A stretch of DNA of 39,751 nucleotides from Verrucomicrobiota bacterium (lineage in GTDB: Bacteria; Verrucomicrobiota; Verrucomicrobiia; Opitutales; Opitutaceae): contig JAEWQP010000023.1 in NCBI GenBank assembly GCA_023399155.1, forward strand, positions 1 through 39,751, given 5' to 3'. Of this stretch, positions 23,823 through 33,104 are shown in pieces. The notes under the pieces were generated by a model. The model did no database searches and was not told where the DNA came from. It was given only the letters and a program-made list of their open reading frames with translations. Each line of letters starts with the position of its first letter. Position 1 is the first letter of the stretch. The position numbers were made by a program, and so were the translations under genes.

Positions 23823-25133
23823 ATGAGTCAACCCGGGCAGGGTACCGCCCCGATCAAACCCACCGACCTCCGCGGCATCCTCAATTATGTGCCGCGGTTT
23901 CAGGGGCAGATTTTCATCATCGCGCTCGATGGCGTCATCGTCGCCGACGAGAACCTGTCGAATCTCCTGCTCGACATCGCGGTGCTGCGCAGCCTGCAGG
24001 TGAAGGTGGTGCTTGTCCACGGCATCGGCCATCAGCTCAAGGAGCTCTCGGTCATCCGCAGCATCCCGATCACTGACGTCGAGGGCACCGGGCCGGTCGA
24101 TGCCGCCACACTCGACCTCGCGATCCGCGCGTCCTCACGGGTCTCGCACCAGATCCTCGAGGGCCTCACGCAGAGCGGCCTGAAGTGCGCGATCACCAAT
24201 TCCGTGCGCGCCGTGCCCGTGGGCATCGTGCGGGGCACGGACCTGCAGTTCGCCGGGCGCGTCGACCGCCTCGAGACCGAATTCATCCAGCATCTCATCG
24301 CCTCGCAGGCGGTGCCGATCCTGCAGCCGATCGGCTTCGACCGCGACGGACACTCGCTGCGCATCAACAGCGACCTGCTCGCGACCGAACTCGCGATCGA
24401 GCTGCGCGCCACCAAGGTCATCTACCTTGGGCCGAATCCCGCCCTCGAAGTGCGCGGCGAAGTGCGCCGCCAGATCTCGGTCGACGAACTCGATCAGGTC
24501 CTCAACGAGGCGGGCGACGCGATCGACAGCCGGTTTCGCAGCAAGGCCCTGCACGCGGTCAAGGCCATCCAGTCTGGCGTGCCGCGCGTGCACTTCGTCG
24601 ACGGACGCGTGCACGACGCCCTCCTCAACGAGATATTCTCCAACGAGGGCGTCGGGACACTCGTCTACGGCAACGACTACCAGCAGATCCGCAAGGCCAC
24701 GCGCCGCGACACGCGCCGGATCTACAATCTCACGCGCAACGCCGTGAAGCGTGAGGAGCTCGTCCATCGCACGCTCCAGGCGGTGGAGAAGAACATCGAG
24801 AACTTCTTCGTTTTCGAGATCGACGAAAACCTCATCGCCTGCGTCTCGCTCGCCCTTTACCCGGACCGGCCCGACGTGGCGGAGCTCGGCTCGCTCTATG
24901 TGCTGCCGTTCTACCACCGCCGGGGCGTCGGAAAGAAGATGGTGGAGTACGCCTGCATCGAGGCCAAGAAGCGCGGGATCCGCCAGGTGATCGCCTTGAG
25001 CACGCAGAGCTACGCCTTCTTCACCGCGGTGTGCGGGTTCACCGAGGTCGGCAAGGAGGTCCTCCCCGACGCACGCCGGCAGGCCTATGAACAGAGCGGC
25101 CGCAATTCGCGGATCCTGATGAAGGAACTCTAG
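23823..25133 (+). CDS. argA: N-acetylglutamate synthase (amino-acid N-acetyltransferase)
   Basis: This is the first step of arginine synthesis: acetyl-CoA plus glutamate to N-acetylglutamate. The 436-residue product has the classical two-domain layout. Residues ~20-290 form an amino-acid-kinase-like domain (FIIALDGVIVADENL, VVLVHGIGHQLKE, ALDLA...), which usually holds the arginine feedback site. Residues ~295-436 form a GNAT acetyltransferase with VAELGSLYVLPFYHRRGVGKKMVEYACIEAKKRG and FTAVCGFTEVGKEVLP. The acetyl-CoA loop (RRGVGK) is intact. The kinase domain lacks the usual GGK start motif (ALDG instead), as in other ArgA proteins with no kinase activity. No other arginine genes are adjacent. 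Confidence 0.93.
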   Translation: MSQPGQGTAPIKPTDLRGILNYVPRFQGQIFIIALDGVIVADENLSNLLLDIAVLRSLQVKVVLVHGIGHQLKELSVIRSIPITDVEGTGPVDAATLDLAIRASSRVSHQILEGLTQSGLKCAITNSVRAVPVGIVRGTDLQFAGRVDRLETEFIQHLIASQAVPILQPIGFDRDGHSLRINSDLLATELAIELRATKVIYLGPNPALEVRGEVRRQISVDELDQVLNEAGDAIDSRFRSKALHAVKAIQSGVPRVHFVDGRVHDALLNEIFSNEGVGTLVYGNDYQQIRKATRRDTRRIYNLTRNAVKREELVHRTLQAVEKNIENFFVFEIDENLIACVSLALYPDRPDVAELGSLYVLPFYHRRGVGKKMVEYACIEAKKRGIRQVIALSTQSYAFFTAVCGFTEVGKEVLPDARRQAYEQSGRNSRILMKEL

Positions 25134-25418
25134 GAAGGCGCTTCCCGGAGGGCGGCCGGCCGGCCGGCGTTGCCTGCGGGTGTACGGCAGCTTGCGCCAA
25201 GTCCCGGAGGCCTGCGCTCCCTCGCTTGGGAGCTTGCGCCCGGAAGTTTGCATGCGGGTGGAACCCGTGTGCGCTGCCGCTTTCCCACCGGTGGTCCGTG
25301 CGGGGCGCTTATTCAGCACTGCCGCCTTTCAACCGATCCGACTGCCCGTGCCCCGCGTGAGGCACGGCACTTGACCCCCCGGCCGGTTCGCTGAACCCTC
25401 ACGCCAGAAACGCACACG

Positions 25419-27122
25419 ATGGCATCCGCCCCCACCACGTACATCATCGGTCACCGCAATCCTGATGCCGACGCCATCTGCTCGGCCATCGCCTATGCCG
25501 GATTCAAGGCCGCGTCCGGGCAGGAGGGCTTCGTCGCCGCACGCTGCGGCAACACCAACGAGCGCATCGACGCGATCCTGAGCCGGTTCCGCCAGCCCCT
25601 GCCGTTGTTCCTCTCCGATGTCACGCCGCGCGTGCGCGACATCATGCGCACGAAGGTGTTCAAGGTGCACCACAACGCGACCTGCGCCGAGTGTCTCGAA
25701 CTGATCGATACGCACGACGTGCGCAGCCTGCCCGTGGTCGACGAGATGGACCGCGTCATCGGCTTCATCTCGGTCTTCCAGCTCGGCGGCTACTTCATCC
25801 CGACCGCGAAGGACCCGCGCGCGATGCGGCACGTCTTCACCAGCCTCAACTCCATGGTCCGGGCCCTCCGCGCCCGCGTGCTCAACGTGCACGACGGCGA
25901 CCGGTTCGAGGACCTCTACGTGAAGATCGGCGCGATGGACATCCGCTCGTTCGGGAAGAACTCCGACGCCGAGGGCTTTCCCGCCTCGCAGACGATCATC
26001 GTGGTCGGCGACCGCTGGGACATCCAGCAGCGCTCGATCCAGATCGGCGTGCGCGTGCTCGTCATCACCGGCGGCCTGCCGGTGGAGCAGGAGATCCTCG
26101 AGCAGGCGCGCGAGAAAGGCATCAGTCTCGTCGTGAGCCCCTACGATTCCGCCACCACGGCGTGGATCATCCGCACGGCGTCGCGCATCGACCAGATGAT
26201 CGACAAGCATTTTCACGGCTTCGCCGCGGACGAGCGACTCTCCGAGGTCCGCCGCAAGGTGGCGGTGAGCAACTCCCCGGCATTTCCCGTCCTCGACGAC
26301 ACCGGGCGGCTCGCCGGCATCTTTTCCAAGACGAATCTCCTGCAGCCCGTCCAGACCCGGCTGGTCCTGGTCGACCATAACGAGATGAGCCAGGCCGTGC
26401 CCGGCGCCGCCGAGGTCAACATCGTCGAGATCCTCGATCACCATCGTCTCGGTGCACTGAATACGCAGCAGCCGATTCTCTTCCTCAACGAGCCGGTCGG
26501 GTCGACCTGCACGATCGTGGCCGACCAGTATCGCCGGCACGGGCTCTCCCCCACACCCGAGCAGGCGGGCGTGATGATGGGCGGCATCATCTCCGACACG
26601 CTCAACCTCAACAGTCCGACTTCGACCGAGAAGGATGCCTCCGTCCTGCGCTGGCTCGAGGGCATCGCCGGCACGACGGCCCGCGACCTCGCCGAGCTGA
26701 TCTTCAGCAGCGGCTCGGTCATCCTCTCGTCCACGCCCGACGAGGTCATCCGCGCCGACTTCAAGATGTACGAGGAGGACGGCGTGAAGTTCGCCGTGTC
26801 TCAGGTCGAGGAGGTGGGCTTCACGAACTTCCGCACGCACGAGCGCGAACTGGCCGAGGCTCTGGCCCGCCTCCGCGCCTCCGAGGGCCTTTATTTCGCT
26901 GGCTTGCTCGTGACCGACATCAACACCCAGAACTCGTTTTTCCTCATCAAGGGGGAACGCGAGTTCGTGGAACGCGTGACTTTCCAGGCCGTCGAGCCGG
27001 GAGAGCTTTTTGACATGCCCGGCATCGTCAGCCGCAAGAAGCAGCTGTTACCCTTCCTGACCTCGATCCTCCGCAGCCTGCATGCCGATGGCACGCTCGC
27101 CGCGGCGACACCGGCGCACTAG
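25419..27122 (+). CDS. Manganese-dependent inorganic pyrophosphatase with CBS and DRTGG domains
   Basis: This enzyme hydrolyses pyrophosphate to phosphate. The 567-residue product starts with the DHH domain (IIGHRNPDADAICSAIAYA), which is interrupted by a regulatory block. The first CBS motif is around RDIMRTKVFKVHHNATCAEC and DTHDVRSLPVVDEMDRVIGFI. A DRTGG-like middle part includes TIIVVGDRWDIQQRSIQ and GVRVLVITGG. The second CBS motif is around SNSPAFPVLDDTGRLAGIFSKTNLL. DHH catalysis then resumes with LVDHNEMSQA, EILDHHRLGAL and ISDTLNLNSPTSTEKD. The C-terminal DHHA2 domain has FLIKGEREFVERV. By family knowledge, such enzymes are controlled by adenine nucleotides bound to the CBS domains and, with DRTGG present, by diadenosine polyphosphates. 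It is a single gene. Confidence 0.93.
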   Translation: MASAPTTYIIGHRNPDADAICSAIAYAGFKAASGQEGFVAARCGNTNERIDAILSRFRQPLPLFLSDVTPRVRDIMRTKVFKVHHNATCAECLELIDTHDVRSLPVVDEMDRVIGFISVFQLGGYFIPTAKDPRAMRHVFTSLNSMVRALRARVLNVHDGDRFEDLYVKIGAMDIRSFGKNSDAEGFPASQTIIVVGDRWDIQQRSIQIGVRVLVITGGLPVEQEILEQAREKGISLVVSPYDSATTAWIIRTASRIDQMIDKHFHGFAADERLSEVRRKVAVSNSPAFPVLDDTGRLAGIFSKTNLLQPVQTRLVLVDHNEMSQAVPGAAEVNIVEILDHHRLGALNTQQPILFLNEPVGSTCTIVADQYRRHGLSPTPEQAGVMMGGIISDTLNLNSPTSTEKDASVLRWLEGIAGTTARDLAELIFSSGSVILSSTPDEVIRADFKMYEEDGVKFAVSQVEEVGFTNFRTHERELAEALARLRASEGLYFAGLLVTDINTQNSFFLIKGEREFVERVTFQAVEPGELFDMPGIVSRKKQLLPFLTSILRSLHADGTLAAATPAH

Positions 27123-27350
27123 CAGCCCCGCGGACAGGCCGGGTGCGCAGCCGGCCTCGTCGCGAGTTCGAGCACAAGCGCGATTCCGGCCAAGTTGGCG
27201 CGACGCTCAAACCGGCTCGCCGCCAGCCGACTTCCGGGGGCGGACCCGACCCAGGCGCCGCCGCGCGCTCCGCCGCGAGGGTCCCCCGGCGCTCCCTGGC
27301 ATCCGGCAGCTTGCGCCGCCAGTTCAAGAGAGCCCCCCTTTAGGACGATA

Positions 27351-30300
27351 GTGACTGAGCTCTCCACGCATGCGCCGCACTCGCAACTTCGCCGATCGGA
27401 TCCGGATCCGGGTCAAACTCCCGCCTGCACTCGCGCCGCGCCAGCTGCGCGGTCATCCGGAGTGACGCCTGTGCCGCGCGCTTCCGTCCTCTTTCTCGGC
27501 GGATTTCTGCTCCTGGGCCTTCTTGGCGGTTTTGCCCTGGAGCGGGAATCCGCGCGAACGGCAGCAAGCACACGCGTGGAGCAGGCCCTGGAACTGGTGC
27601 TCCGGGCGGAGCATCTTGGCTCGTGGTTGGATCGCGAGGCATCGGGACTGGAAACGGGAAGCGCCCCGGCGGATCACCGCGCCGCCTTGCGGCGAGAGTT
27701 CGAATCCGTGGTCAGACTCGCCACTGACGAACCGCGCCTGGCCGCGCCCCTCGGCGAACTCCAGATGGCGTTCCTCGCGTTCGTGGAGGATGGACGGGGC
27801 CCGCCGCCCGGCGACAATCCCGAGGACCGCGCGATCGAACCCGCAGTCCAGCGCGCGGAGCTGCGGCGGCGCGCATCCGCCGCGGCCTGCGAACGTTTCG
27901 CGGCGGCGGCCGGCGCTGTCCTTGCGGAACGGGACGCAGAGCGGTCTGCCGCGAGACGCCAGACGCGCCGCCTCGTCGCCACGGCCTCGGCGCTTGCCGC
28001 GGGTGTTGTATTGCTTGGACTGATATCCGACCGCCGGCACCGGCGCGCCCTCTCCACCGCGGAATCGACCCTCGAGCGTCGCGTGCGTGAACGGACCGAA
28101 GCTCTCGCAACCGCCAACGAAAACCTCCACATCGCCCAGGCCCGCCTGCAGGTCGCGCTGGAAAGCGGCGGCATCGGCACTTGGACCTGGGATATCGGAA
28201 CGGGTGTGTTCACGTGGGACGATGCGATGAACCGTCTGTTGGGCGTGCGCACCGGCGACGCGAAACCCCACGACCTGTCGTTCTTTCTGTCCTTTGTGCA
28301 GCCGGTGGATCACCCGCGCGTGGAGGCGGCTTTGCGCGAGTCCACCACCCAGGGACGCGACTGGAACCTCGAGTTTCGTATTCATCGTCGTCGGGACGGC
28401 GCCCCGCGATGGTTCTCCTCAAAGGGCCGCCTGGAGCGCGACGACACCGGCCGGCCGCTGCGGATCGTCGGGGCGTGCGTCGATGTGACCGAGCGCATGG
28501 ATTACGCCGACGCCCTTCGCCGCAGCGAGGAGAGCTTCCGCTTCCTTGCCGACGCGATGCCGCAGATCACCTGGACGGCGCGACCCGATGGCACGCCGGA
28601 TACATTCAACCAGCGCTGGTACGACTTCACGGGCCTCACGCCGGCCCAGTCGCAGGCCGATGGATGGCGCGACATCGTGCACCCCGAGGATCTGCCGGGT
28701 TTGAACGAGGGCTGGCGCCGCGCCTGCGAAACGGGAAATCCCTTCGAAGCCGAGGTGCGTCTCGTCCGGGCGGACGACAAGGCGGCCCGGTGGCATCTCG
28801 TGCGTGCCGTCGCACAGCGCGACTACAACGAGCGCGTGATCCGCTGGGTGGGTACGTGCACGGATATCCACGACCAGAAGGAGGCCCGGGGACTCCTGGA
28901 AAAACTCGTCGAGCAGCGCACGCATGAACTGAGCGCCGCCCAGGACGCGCTCACCACGGTCAACCGCCTCCAGGAAGCGATCCTCGACGGTACGCACCTG
29001 GGCATCATCAGCACCGACCCAGGCGGACGCATCGTGGTATTCAACGCCGGGGCGGAGCGGATGCTCGGATACCGCCGCGAGGAACTCACCGGACGCCACA
29101 CCCCGCTGGTGGTGTTCGAATCGCGCGAGATTGAGCAGCGCGCCGAGGAGCTCGGGCGCCTCTTCGGCCGGCCGATCGAACCGACTTTCGACGTGCTCGT
29201 AGCGCGGGCACGCGTTGGCGACATCGACGAACGCGAGTGGACATGCGTGCGCCGCGACGGGTCGCAGTTTCCCACGCAGATCAGCATCACCGCCCTCCAC
29301 ACCGCCGAAGGCGCCATCTCGGGCTACCTCGCCATTGTCGCGGACATCACCGACCGCAAGCGCACCGAGGCCGCCATCCGCGAGAGCGAGGAGCGCTTCC
29401 GCCTCTCCTTCGGCCAGGCGCCCATCGGCATCGCCCTCGTGGGCACGGACGGCCACTGGCTCCAGGTGAACCGCGCGCTGTGCCGGATGCTCGGATACGA
29501 CGAGGCGGAGCTGCTCGCCACGAGTTTCCAGCAGATCACCCATCCCGAGGACCTCGAGGTCGACGCCGATCTCATCCAGATGATGCTCGCGGGGAGCATC
29601 CACGAGTACCAGATGGAGAAGCGCTACCTCCATCGCAGCGGACGCATCGTGCATGGTTCGCTGAGCGTCTCCCTCGTGCGCGATCACGCCGGACGCCCCG
29701 GGTACTTCGTCTCCCACATCGAGGACATCACGCTGCGCAAACAGGCCGAGGCCGAGTTGCGCGCGGCCATGCAGGCCGCGGAGACCGCCACCCGGGCGAA
29801 GAGCGAGTTTCTCGCCGTGATGAGCCACGAAGTGCGCACACCGCTCAATGGCGTGATCGGCATGAACAACCTCATGCTCGAGTCCGCGCTCGATCCGCGG
29901 CAGCGCCAGATCGCCGAACTCATCAGCACGAGCGCCGACGCCCTCCTCACGATCATCAACGACATCCTGGACTTCTCGAAAATCGAGGCGCGCAAGCTGG
30001 AGTTTGAGATCCTCGATTTCGACCTCAATGAGGTGATCGAGGACACGCTCGACGTCCACGCCACGCGGGCCCACGCCCGCGGGCTTGAACTCGTCGGCGC
30101 CCCGGCTCCCGGCACGCCGTCGCTCCTGCGCGGCGATCCCGGACGCCTTCGGCAGGTCCTGAACAACCTCGTCGGCAACGCCGTGAAGTTCACCGAACGC
30201 GGCGAGATTTCCGTGCGCTGCATGCCCCTCGAGGAGACCGAGTCCGACGTGCATCTGCAGTTTGAGGTGCGTGACACGGGCATCGGCATCCCCCTTGAGG

Positions 30301-31778
30301 TCCAGGCCAGGCTCTTCTCCGCCTTCAGCCAGGCCGATGCGTCCACCACACGCCGTTTCGGCGGAACCGGCCTCGGACTCGCGATATCGCGCCTCCTCGT
30401 CGAGATGATGCACGGGACGATCTCGGTGGAGAGCACGCCGGGGCGCGGCACTGCCTTCCTCTTCGATGTCCGGCTCGAGAAACAGCCGCTCCGGGAAGCC
30501 GCGCGGCCCGATTCCCTTCGCGCGTTCGAGGGAGCCCGCATCCTCATCGCCGACGGCAACGCCTCCCGGCGCACGGTGCTGGTCGAGCGCGTATCCGCCT
30601 GGCACATGCAGGCAGCCGCCGCCGGCGACCCGGAATCCGCGCTCGCGCAGCTGCGGGACGGCGCGGCGGCGGGGCGACCCTGCGACCTCGCCGTGATCGA
30701 CGCCTCCCTCCCGGCTCCCGGCGGGCTTCAGCTGGCACGCACGATTCATGAGGATCCTGCACTCGCGGGGACGCGGCTGCTGCTCTGCCTGCCGCTCGGT
30801 CTCTCGATCAGCGACGCGGACGCGCGCGCGGCCGGGATCGTCGCGACCGTTTCCAAGCCGGTCCGTCTCGCGCGCCTCGCGCACTCGATCGCCACCGCGC
30901 TTTCCGGCACGGGCAACGACCGCGGCGGTCCGGCGCTGCCCCGCTCCGAACCGGCAGAGTCACCCGTCGCCGTCGGCGCGCGCGTCCTCGTGGCCGAGGA
31001 CAACCCGATCAACCAGGAGGTGGCCCTCTCGCAGCTGCGCCGCCTGGGCATCGCCTGCGACCTTGTGGCAAACGGCCTCGAGGCGGTCGAGGCGTTGCAG
31101 CGAATCCGCTACGACATCGTGCTCATGGACTGCATGATGCCGGAACTCGACGGATACGAGACCACGCGACGTATCCGTGATCTGGAGTCACGTGACCACC
31201 CGGGTTTCGGCGGACGCCGGGTGCACATCATCGCCATGACCGCCAACGCCATGGCGGGCGATCGCGAGAAGTGCCTCGAGGCGGGAATGGACGACTACAT
31301 CAGCAAGCCGCTTCGCGCCGAGGCGCTCTGGCGCGCGCTGGCGCGTTGGCAGCCCTGCGGCTCGCCGGCGTTCGCGCCCGCAGAACTGACGCCCGCACGC
31401 ACGACGGTCACGCACGAGTCCGGCCCGCCCTTCGAGGTGGAGCGGCTCTTTGAGATCTATCCCGACGATCGCGCCCAGGTCAGTCAGCTGGTCGAACGCT
31501 ACCTTCACCAGTCCGAGGATCTCCTCCGGCAACTTGAGAGCGCCGTGGCCTCGGGCAGTCCCCCGGAGGTGCGGCGCATCGCCCACAAGTGGGGGGGATC
31601 GAGCGCGGGCTGTGGGGCGGTCGCACTCGTGCCCGTGCTCCAGCGTCTCGAGCGCGCCGCCGCAGCTGGTGAACTCGAGACGGCGGCCATCGATCTCGTG
31701 ACGACGCGCGACACCTGGTCACGGGTGCGCTCGTTCCTGATCGAGTTCTCCCGCCAGCTCGCCAACACCCCGGCCTGA
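27351..31778 (+). CDS. Hybrid sensor histidine kinase with four PAS domains, two receivers and Hpt
   Basis: The GTG at 27351, preceded by AGGA at proper distance, gives 1475 residues; an upstream frame to 27195 is Pro/Arg-rich and rejected. Membrane helices near 44-63 and 205-225 enclose a ~140-residue periplasmic sensor of unknown type. PAS domains lie at about 267-383, 394-510, 539-673 and 679-803. The kinase core has H826 in MSHEVRTPLNG, then the ATPase domain to ~1043 (FGGTGLGLAISRLLVEMM). A first receiver (~1060-1183) is degenerate: ADG replaces the acidic pair and no Thr precedes the Lys. The second (~1210-1333) is intact, with D1260 in VLMDCMMPELDG. The Hpt region has H1412 in AHKWGGSS, where the usual Lys-Gly reads Gly-Gly. 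It lies 231 bases upstream of the porin gene, same strand; a link to urea uptake is only positional. Confidence 0.93.
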   Translation: MTELSTHAPHSQLRRSDPDPGQTPACTRAAPAARSSGVTPVPRASVLFLGGFLLLGLLGGFALERESARTAASTRVEQALELVLRAEHLGSWLDREASGLETGSAPADHRAALRREFESVVRLATDEPRLAAPLGELQMAFLAFVEDGRGPPPGDNPEDRAIEPAVQRAELRRRASAAACERFAAAAGAVLAERDAERSAARRQTRRLVATASALAAGVVLLGLISDRRHRRALSTAESTLERRVRERTEALATANENLHIAQARLQVALESGGIGTWTWDIGTGVFTWDDAMNRLLGVRTGDAKPHDLSFFLSFVQPVDHPRVEAALRESTTQGRDWNLEFRIHRRRDGAPRWFSSKGRLERDDTGRPLRIVGACVDVTERMDYADALRRSEESFRFLADAMPQITWTARPDGTPDTFNQRWYDFTGLTPAQSQADGWRDIVHPEDLPGLNEGWRRACETGNPFEAEVRLVRADDKAARWHLVRAVAQRDYNERVIRWVGTCTDIHDQKEARGLLEKLVEQRTHELSAAQDALTTVNRLQEAILDGTHLGIISTDPGGRIVVFNAGAERMLGYRREELTGRHTPLVVFESREIEQRAEELGRLFGRPIEPTFDVLVARARVGDIDEREWTCVRRDGSQFPTQISITALHTAEGAISGYLAIVADITDRKRTEAAIRESEERFRLSFGQAPIGIALVGTDGHWLQVNRALCRMLGYDEAELLATSFQQITHPEDLEVDADLIQMMLAGSIHEYQMEKRYLHRSGRIVHGSLSVSLVRDHAGRPGYFVSHIEDITLRKQAEAELRAAMQAAETATRAKSEFLAVMSHEVRTPLNGVIGMNNLMLESALDPRQRQIAELISTSADALLTIINDILDFSKIEARKLEFEILDFDLNEVIEDTLDVHATRAHARGLELVGAPAPGTPSLLRGDPGRLRQVLNNLVGNAVKFTERGEISVRCMPLEETESDVHLQFEVRDTGIGIPLEVQARLFSAFSQADASTTRRFGGTGLGLAISRLLVEMMHGTISVESTPGRGTAFLFDVRLEKQPLREAARPDSLRAFEGARILIADGNASRRTVLVERVSAWHMQAAAAGDPESALAQLRDGAAAGRPCDLAVIDASLPAPGGLQLARTIHEDPALAGTRLLLCLPLGLSISDADARAAGIVATVSKPVRLARLAHSIATALSGTGNDRGGPALPRSEPAESPVAVGARVLVAEDNPINQEVALSQLRRLGIACDLVANGLEAVEALQRIRYDIVLMDCMMPELDGYETTRRIRDLESRDHPGFGGRRVHIIAMTANAMAGDREKCLEAGMDDYISKPLRAEALWRALARWQPCGSPAFAPAELTPARTTVTHESGPPFEVERLFEIYPDDRAQVSQLVERYLHQSEDLLRQLESAVASGSPPEVRRIAHKWGGSSAGCGAVALVPVLQRLERAAAAGELETAAIDLVTTRDTWSRVRSFLIEFSRQLANTPA

Positions 31779-31904
31779 GTCCCGCGCGCGTTCGCGCGGC
31801 GGAACCCGACGGGCGGCCCAGCCGCACAGCGCCCGGCGTCGGGCGGGTGGATGAATTCCTTTCATCCGAACCATCGAAACAAAACGCGCATGCGTTTCTC
31901 CCGG

Positions 31905-31920
31905 TGGCACCGCGTCTGCT
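31905..31920 (+). promoter_or_regulatory. Sigma-54-type (-24/-12) promoter candidate for the porin-urt genes
   Basis: TGGCAC-CGCGT-CTGCT matches the sigma-54 consensus (TGGCAC-N5-TTGCT) at all but one of the defining bases, with GG (31906-31907) and GC (31918-31919) 12 bases apart as required. The porin ATG lies 90 bases downstream. Sigma-54 promoters are typical of nitrogen-scavenging genes. Confidence 0.45.
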
Positions 31921-32009
31921 CGGAGCCTTCGACCGCACAAGTCGTCGCTGGTCGTGCCATCCACTCGAGCCAACCCCGGCGGACCTGCGGACTTATCATC
32001 AGGAACCAC

Positions 32010-32978
32010 ATGAAGCTAACGACCACCATCAAGCTCACGGGCGCGGCGGCTGCCGGCGCCCTTTCGCTGACCGCCGCGCGGGCCGAGATCGAGCTGAACC
32101 CGAACTTCGCCGTCTCGGGTTTTGCCGACATGTCCGCCTACATCGTCTCCACCGACCCCGGTGATTCGGAGAACGACGCCAACCTCGACCAGGTCGAGTT
32201 GGATTTCGTGGCGAAGTTTGAAAAAGTCACGGGCAACGTCGACCTGGAGTGGCGCACCGATGGCGACGTCACGGTCGAGCAGGCCTATCTGACCTACAAG
32301 TTCGACGACCAGAGTTCGTTCACCGCCGGCCGGTTCCTGAGCTACATGGGCTTCGAAGGCGACGAGCCGTACAAGCTCTTCCAGTACTCGTATGCCTATG
32401 ATTTCGGCGTGCCCTACGCTGGCTACAACGACGGCATCAAATACGATTTCACGGCCGAGAATTACAGCCTCGGCGCGGCGCTCGTTTCCGCCAACTACGG
32501 GCGCGACGTGCGCGTCTCCGACGAGTTTGGAATCGAGCTGAAGGCCACGATCACGCCGGCCGACGGCTGGACGATCTTCCTGGGCTACTCCTATGACAGC
32601 AAGGAGGCGACCCTCGGCGAAGGCGGCAAGGTCGATGACATCTCGTTCTACAACCTCTGGGTGCAGTACCAGAAGGACAAGCTCACGCTCGCCGGCGAGA
32701 TCGGCAAGCTCGACGACGACGACGCCTTCGCACTCCCGACCCATCTCTTCTGGCTGCTGATGGCGAACTACGCGGTGAGCGACAGCTTCGCCGTCACCGC
32801 GCGCATCAGTTCGCAGGACGTGGACGACGGCCCGTCCAATCTGAAGCTGAGCCTGAGCCCAAGCTACAAGATCACGAGCAACCTGCTGTCCGTATTCGAA
32901 ATCTCGTACACGGACTACAGCGACTTCGCTCTCGATAACAGCACCCTGATCGCCGCCGAGCTCCTCTTCACCTTCTAG
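32010..32978 (+). CDS. Outer-membrane beta-barrel porin (BBP2/OmpL-like)
   Basis: The 322-residue product has a signal peptide (MKLTTTIKLTGAAAAGALSL, then TAARA, cleaved before EIELNPNF). The mature chain alternates hydrophobic and polar residues in many short strands. It includes VEQAYLTYKFDDQSSFTAGRFLSYMGFEGDEP, the hallmark of the BBP2 porin family, and ends in a Phe (ELLFTF) as outer-membrane barrels do. The ATG at 32010 has AGGA nine bases upstream; the longer frame from 31851 would cross the promoter. It precedes urtA by 126 bases, so it most likely lets urea or short amides through the outer membrane; the substrate is inferred from context. Confidence 0.85.
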   Translation: MKLTTTIKLTGAAAAGALSLTAARAEIELNPNFAVSGFADMSAYIVSTDPGDSENDANLDQVELDFVAKFEKVTGNVDLEWRTDGDVTVEQAYLTYKFDDQSSFTAGRFLSYMGFEGDEPYKLFQYSYAYDFGVPYAGYNDGIKYDFTAENYSLGAALVSANYGRDVRVSDEFGIELKATITPADGWTIFLGYSYDSKEATLGEGGKVDDISFYNLWVQYQKDKLTLAGEIGKLDDDDAFALPTHLFWLLMANYAVSDSFAVTARISSQDVDDGPSNLKLSLSPSYKITSNLLSVFEISYTDYSDFALDNSTLIAAELLFTF

Positions 32979-32999
32979 GTCGGCCGCAGCCACCCGTCC

Positions 33000-33033
33000 G
33001 GCGCCCGCCGCGAATCCGCGCCGGGCGGGCGCC
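33000..33033 (+). terminator. GC-rich hairpin between porin gene and urtA
   Basis: GGCGCCCGCC (33000-33009) pairs perfectly with GGCGGGCGCC (33024-33033), loop 14 bases, starting 21 bases after the porin stop. There is no T tract, so it may stabilise or process the porin mRNA end rather than end transcription. Confidence 0.5.
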
Positions 33034-33104
33034 GCCCGCCCCTCCCTTTCCGCGCAATCCTCGTCCGCAGTCCCTTCCCCCAAACCCGAAGCCTTCCACC
33101 ACGC

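Noticed and set aside
25185..27317. Shared CGGCAGCTTGCGCC at 25185 and 27304
   Set aside because: Only 14 bases, no inverted partner and no further extension; too little to call a repeat family from one window.
28419..30884. Minus-strand open frame of 821 codons opposite the hybrid kinase
   Set aside because: Shadow ORF; the plus strand has recognisable PAS, kinase and receiver motifs throughout.
31782..31799. CCGCGCG/CGCGCGG hairpin after the hybrid kinase stop as a terminator
   Set aside because: No T tract follows; a stem of alternating GC is common in this composition.
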